A stretch of DNA of 64,000 bases from Echinococcus granulosus (lineage: Eukaryota; Platyhelminthes; Cestoda; Cyclophyllidea; Taeniidae): the NCBI RefSeq assembly GCF_000524195.1, contig NW_020170421.1, positions 72,500-136,499 on the forward strand. The letters are read 5' to 3'. The first letter of the stretch is position 1. Each line of letters opens with the position of its first letter. Under the pieces are notes generated by a model. The model searched no databases, was not told the origin of the DNA, and saw nothing but the letters and a program-made list of their open reading frames with translations. A program made the position numbers and the translations under genes. Below, in pieces: positions 62,620 to 64,000 of this stretch.

Positions 62620-63007
62620 GTGCAATGCGTTGGTTGTTTAACCCTCGATTTTGGTAGTGGGCCACTTTGTGTCCCCACCATTGTGTAACGCGATAGTAGT
62701 TTATCCCTCGGTATTGGTGAGGCGCCACTTTTGTACTTTGAATTAGCCCTCTTGTACCTCTCTGGGTGGGCTGGCCTTTCAAGCCATGCCAATAGCCCAG
62801 ACACCTTCTCCGCGCTGAATATATTCTGCCCGAGTATTTTGTCTTCTTTCGTCTTCAGGGAGTCTCGGGACGCTACAATTGCATTTTCACAGGGTGGGCT
62901 AGCCATCAGACAATGCCAAAGGCTCCATTCACTTATGCGTATTGAATGTGTACTATGTCCGAGTGTCATATCTTCTTTTGTCTACAAGAAAGTCAAAGGG
63001 AGCTACA
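62620..63007 (-). repeat. Head-to-tail cluster of three terminal-repeat pieces, minus orientation
   Basis: Three collinear pieces abut: a 3'-end fragment at about 62620-62682, a nearly full terminal repeat at 62683-62877 ending CGCTACA, and a second 5' portion at 62878-63007 ending AGCTACA. The first two share a ~55-bp tandem duplication (TTGTTTAACCCTCGATTTTGG versus TAGTTTATCCCTCGGTATTGG). The full and last pieces are each followed by the same ATTGC. The 132-codon minus-strand frame at 62571-62969 is an artefact of this cluster. Confidence 0.75.
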
Positions 63008-64000
63008 ATTGCTTTTAAAATAGTTTTTATTAATAAGTAACTATCAAATTGGATTGGCATCCGCTAAACGAGAGCATGCTTACAAATGCAGGCTCCTTTG
63101 ACATCTTAAAAACAGCAAAATGGCAAGAAATTTGGCAGTGGTCAATGCGTATCATTTCATTTTAACATTAGCCCAAAACCACAATAATAATAGTAAAATA
63201 ATAACTCATGTTTGTTGTCAACAGACTTTTGTACTGCAAACTCACTCTATTTGGAGAATAATAAACTCAAGCAAAAAACCCTGGGTTTTTTGACAAATAT
63301 TAGTTGAGTATAACCTAATTATTTCAGTGATAATATTTTAGCTGGATCGCACTGTTGACCTTAGCATTGCAGTTGTTCATTTTTAGCCTAGAATTTTACC
63401 GCATTTAACCTTACGGTACGTGTGCTTCCGCTTTACTGCCGATCAAGTAACTGAAACCTGTGATTGAGCTTTAACCTAATCTCTTCAATCACGAAGTCTG
63501 CTATGCTTCTTGGTACTGGGAAGCAATATTCTTGGGTGATAGAATGACTCGAGTGGTTACCGATAAGTAGACTTTCATTCGTTGAATTTCATTTGATGGA
63601 TTTGTAGTTCTGAAATACAATAGACGTGTTATTTTTTTTCTGAAGGGCCTTTTGATGTCTCCTGTCCGATTTAAGTGAAGGCGTTTGCATATGGATGTGC
63701 TGTCAATGACTCTGCTTCCGTCTCCGTGCTTTCATTGTTTTGGGATAACCCGCGTCCAAATGCGTTCTCTGTGGTGTCAATGCTTAATTTTAGTTAGTTA
63801 CTGGAGATAGTTTTAGGGAGATGGTAAATTTATTGTAAGGTGAGCAAGGTTTGGTGGGTTTGCACGCTTTTGTCGGATAAATTGGATCTGAGGAAGTCAC
63901 CACCTGCCGTATTTACCTTGTTCTAAAAATGTTTTAACTCTTCTCTCCCCCCCCCCCCTCCCTCCCCTGTTCAAATGTTGGCTGTGCGTGACAAGTTTCC
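63008..64000. other. Intergenic DNA ending in a C-rich tract
   Basis: Nothing recognised apart from a run of 12 C at 63947-63958 inside a pyrimidine tract at 63936-63968. Confidence 0.55.

Noticed and set aside
62571..62969. 132-codon minus-strand open frame
   Set aside because: Made of terminal-repeat pieces; it owes its length to the tandem duplication, not to coding constraint.
1..64000. Interpretation of the dispersed 195-bp repeat as a SINE
   Set aside because: No tRNA-like head or poly-A/short-repeat tail, while paired direct copies around a common internal region, TG..CA ends and fixed 4-bp duplications point to LTR-type elements.
1..64000. CRISPR array or prokaryotic gene clusters
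   Set aside because: No regularly spaced short repeats; repeats are dispersed and in both orientations, and gene structure is eukaryotic.

Overview
The window looks like a piece of a large, AT-rich, repeat-laden invertebrate genome. There are no operons, no bacterial-style gene packing, one multi-exon gene with GT..AG introns, a fixed-length assembly gap of exactly 100 N, and about 26 copies of one dispersed repeat. A parasitic flatworm, most likely a tapeworm, fits best. The dispersed family has the architecture of a terminal-repeat retrotransposon in miniature (TRIM), a class I recall being described from taeniid tapeworms, and the gene has AHNAK-like repeat text. The species assignment is an inference of moderate to low confidence.

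Layout. 1-21 kb is gene-free by my reading and holds one clipped TRIM copy at the left edge plus four scattered solo terminal repeats. 21-34.3 kb is free of the family and contains the only convincing protein gene, on the plus strand: a GC-richer upstream zone (about 24.5-25.2 kb), exon 1 (25200-26487), an AT-rich intron, a long exon 2 (about 28016-30274) broken by the N gap, and two short downstream exons at 30366-30488 and 30780-30868 or further. Splice phases agree at three successive junctions, although the first acceptor is weak. The product is a large, probably disordered protein, Ser/Thr/Pro-rich at the N terminus, Lys-rich with AHNAK-like repeat text next to the gap, and acidic/Ser-rich after it. 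Just downstream, at 32030-32289 on the minus strand, is a decayed fragment of histone H4. From 34.3 kb to 63 kb the window is dominated by the TRIM-like family in both orientations: six elements with two terminal repeats, two 5'-truncated ones, several solo terminal repeats, one snap-back inverted copy and one head-to-tail cluster.

The repeat family. The terminal repeat is about 195 bp, starts TGTAGC and ends TTACA (the TG..CA ends of an LTR), and brackets a non-coding internal region of roughly 600-760 bp. Solo copies at 1576, 46962 and 61464 are flanked by identical 4-bp direct repeats (TTAC, TATA, TTAT). The internal region contains a conserved block (GTGCTGCCCAGCCATAT-like) followed by a hairpin with a seven-base GTTCTAT-like loop. 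Its stem is perfect over 11 bp in one copy and kept partly by wobble-type pairs in another. No copy encodes a reverse transcriptase, integrase or any long ORF, so the family must be mobilised in trans.

No tRNA, rRNA, CRISPR or autonomous transposon gene was found. Most short ORFs in the window are chance ORFs or lie inside repeat copies.
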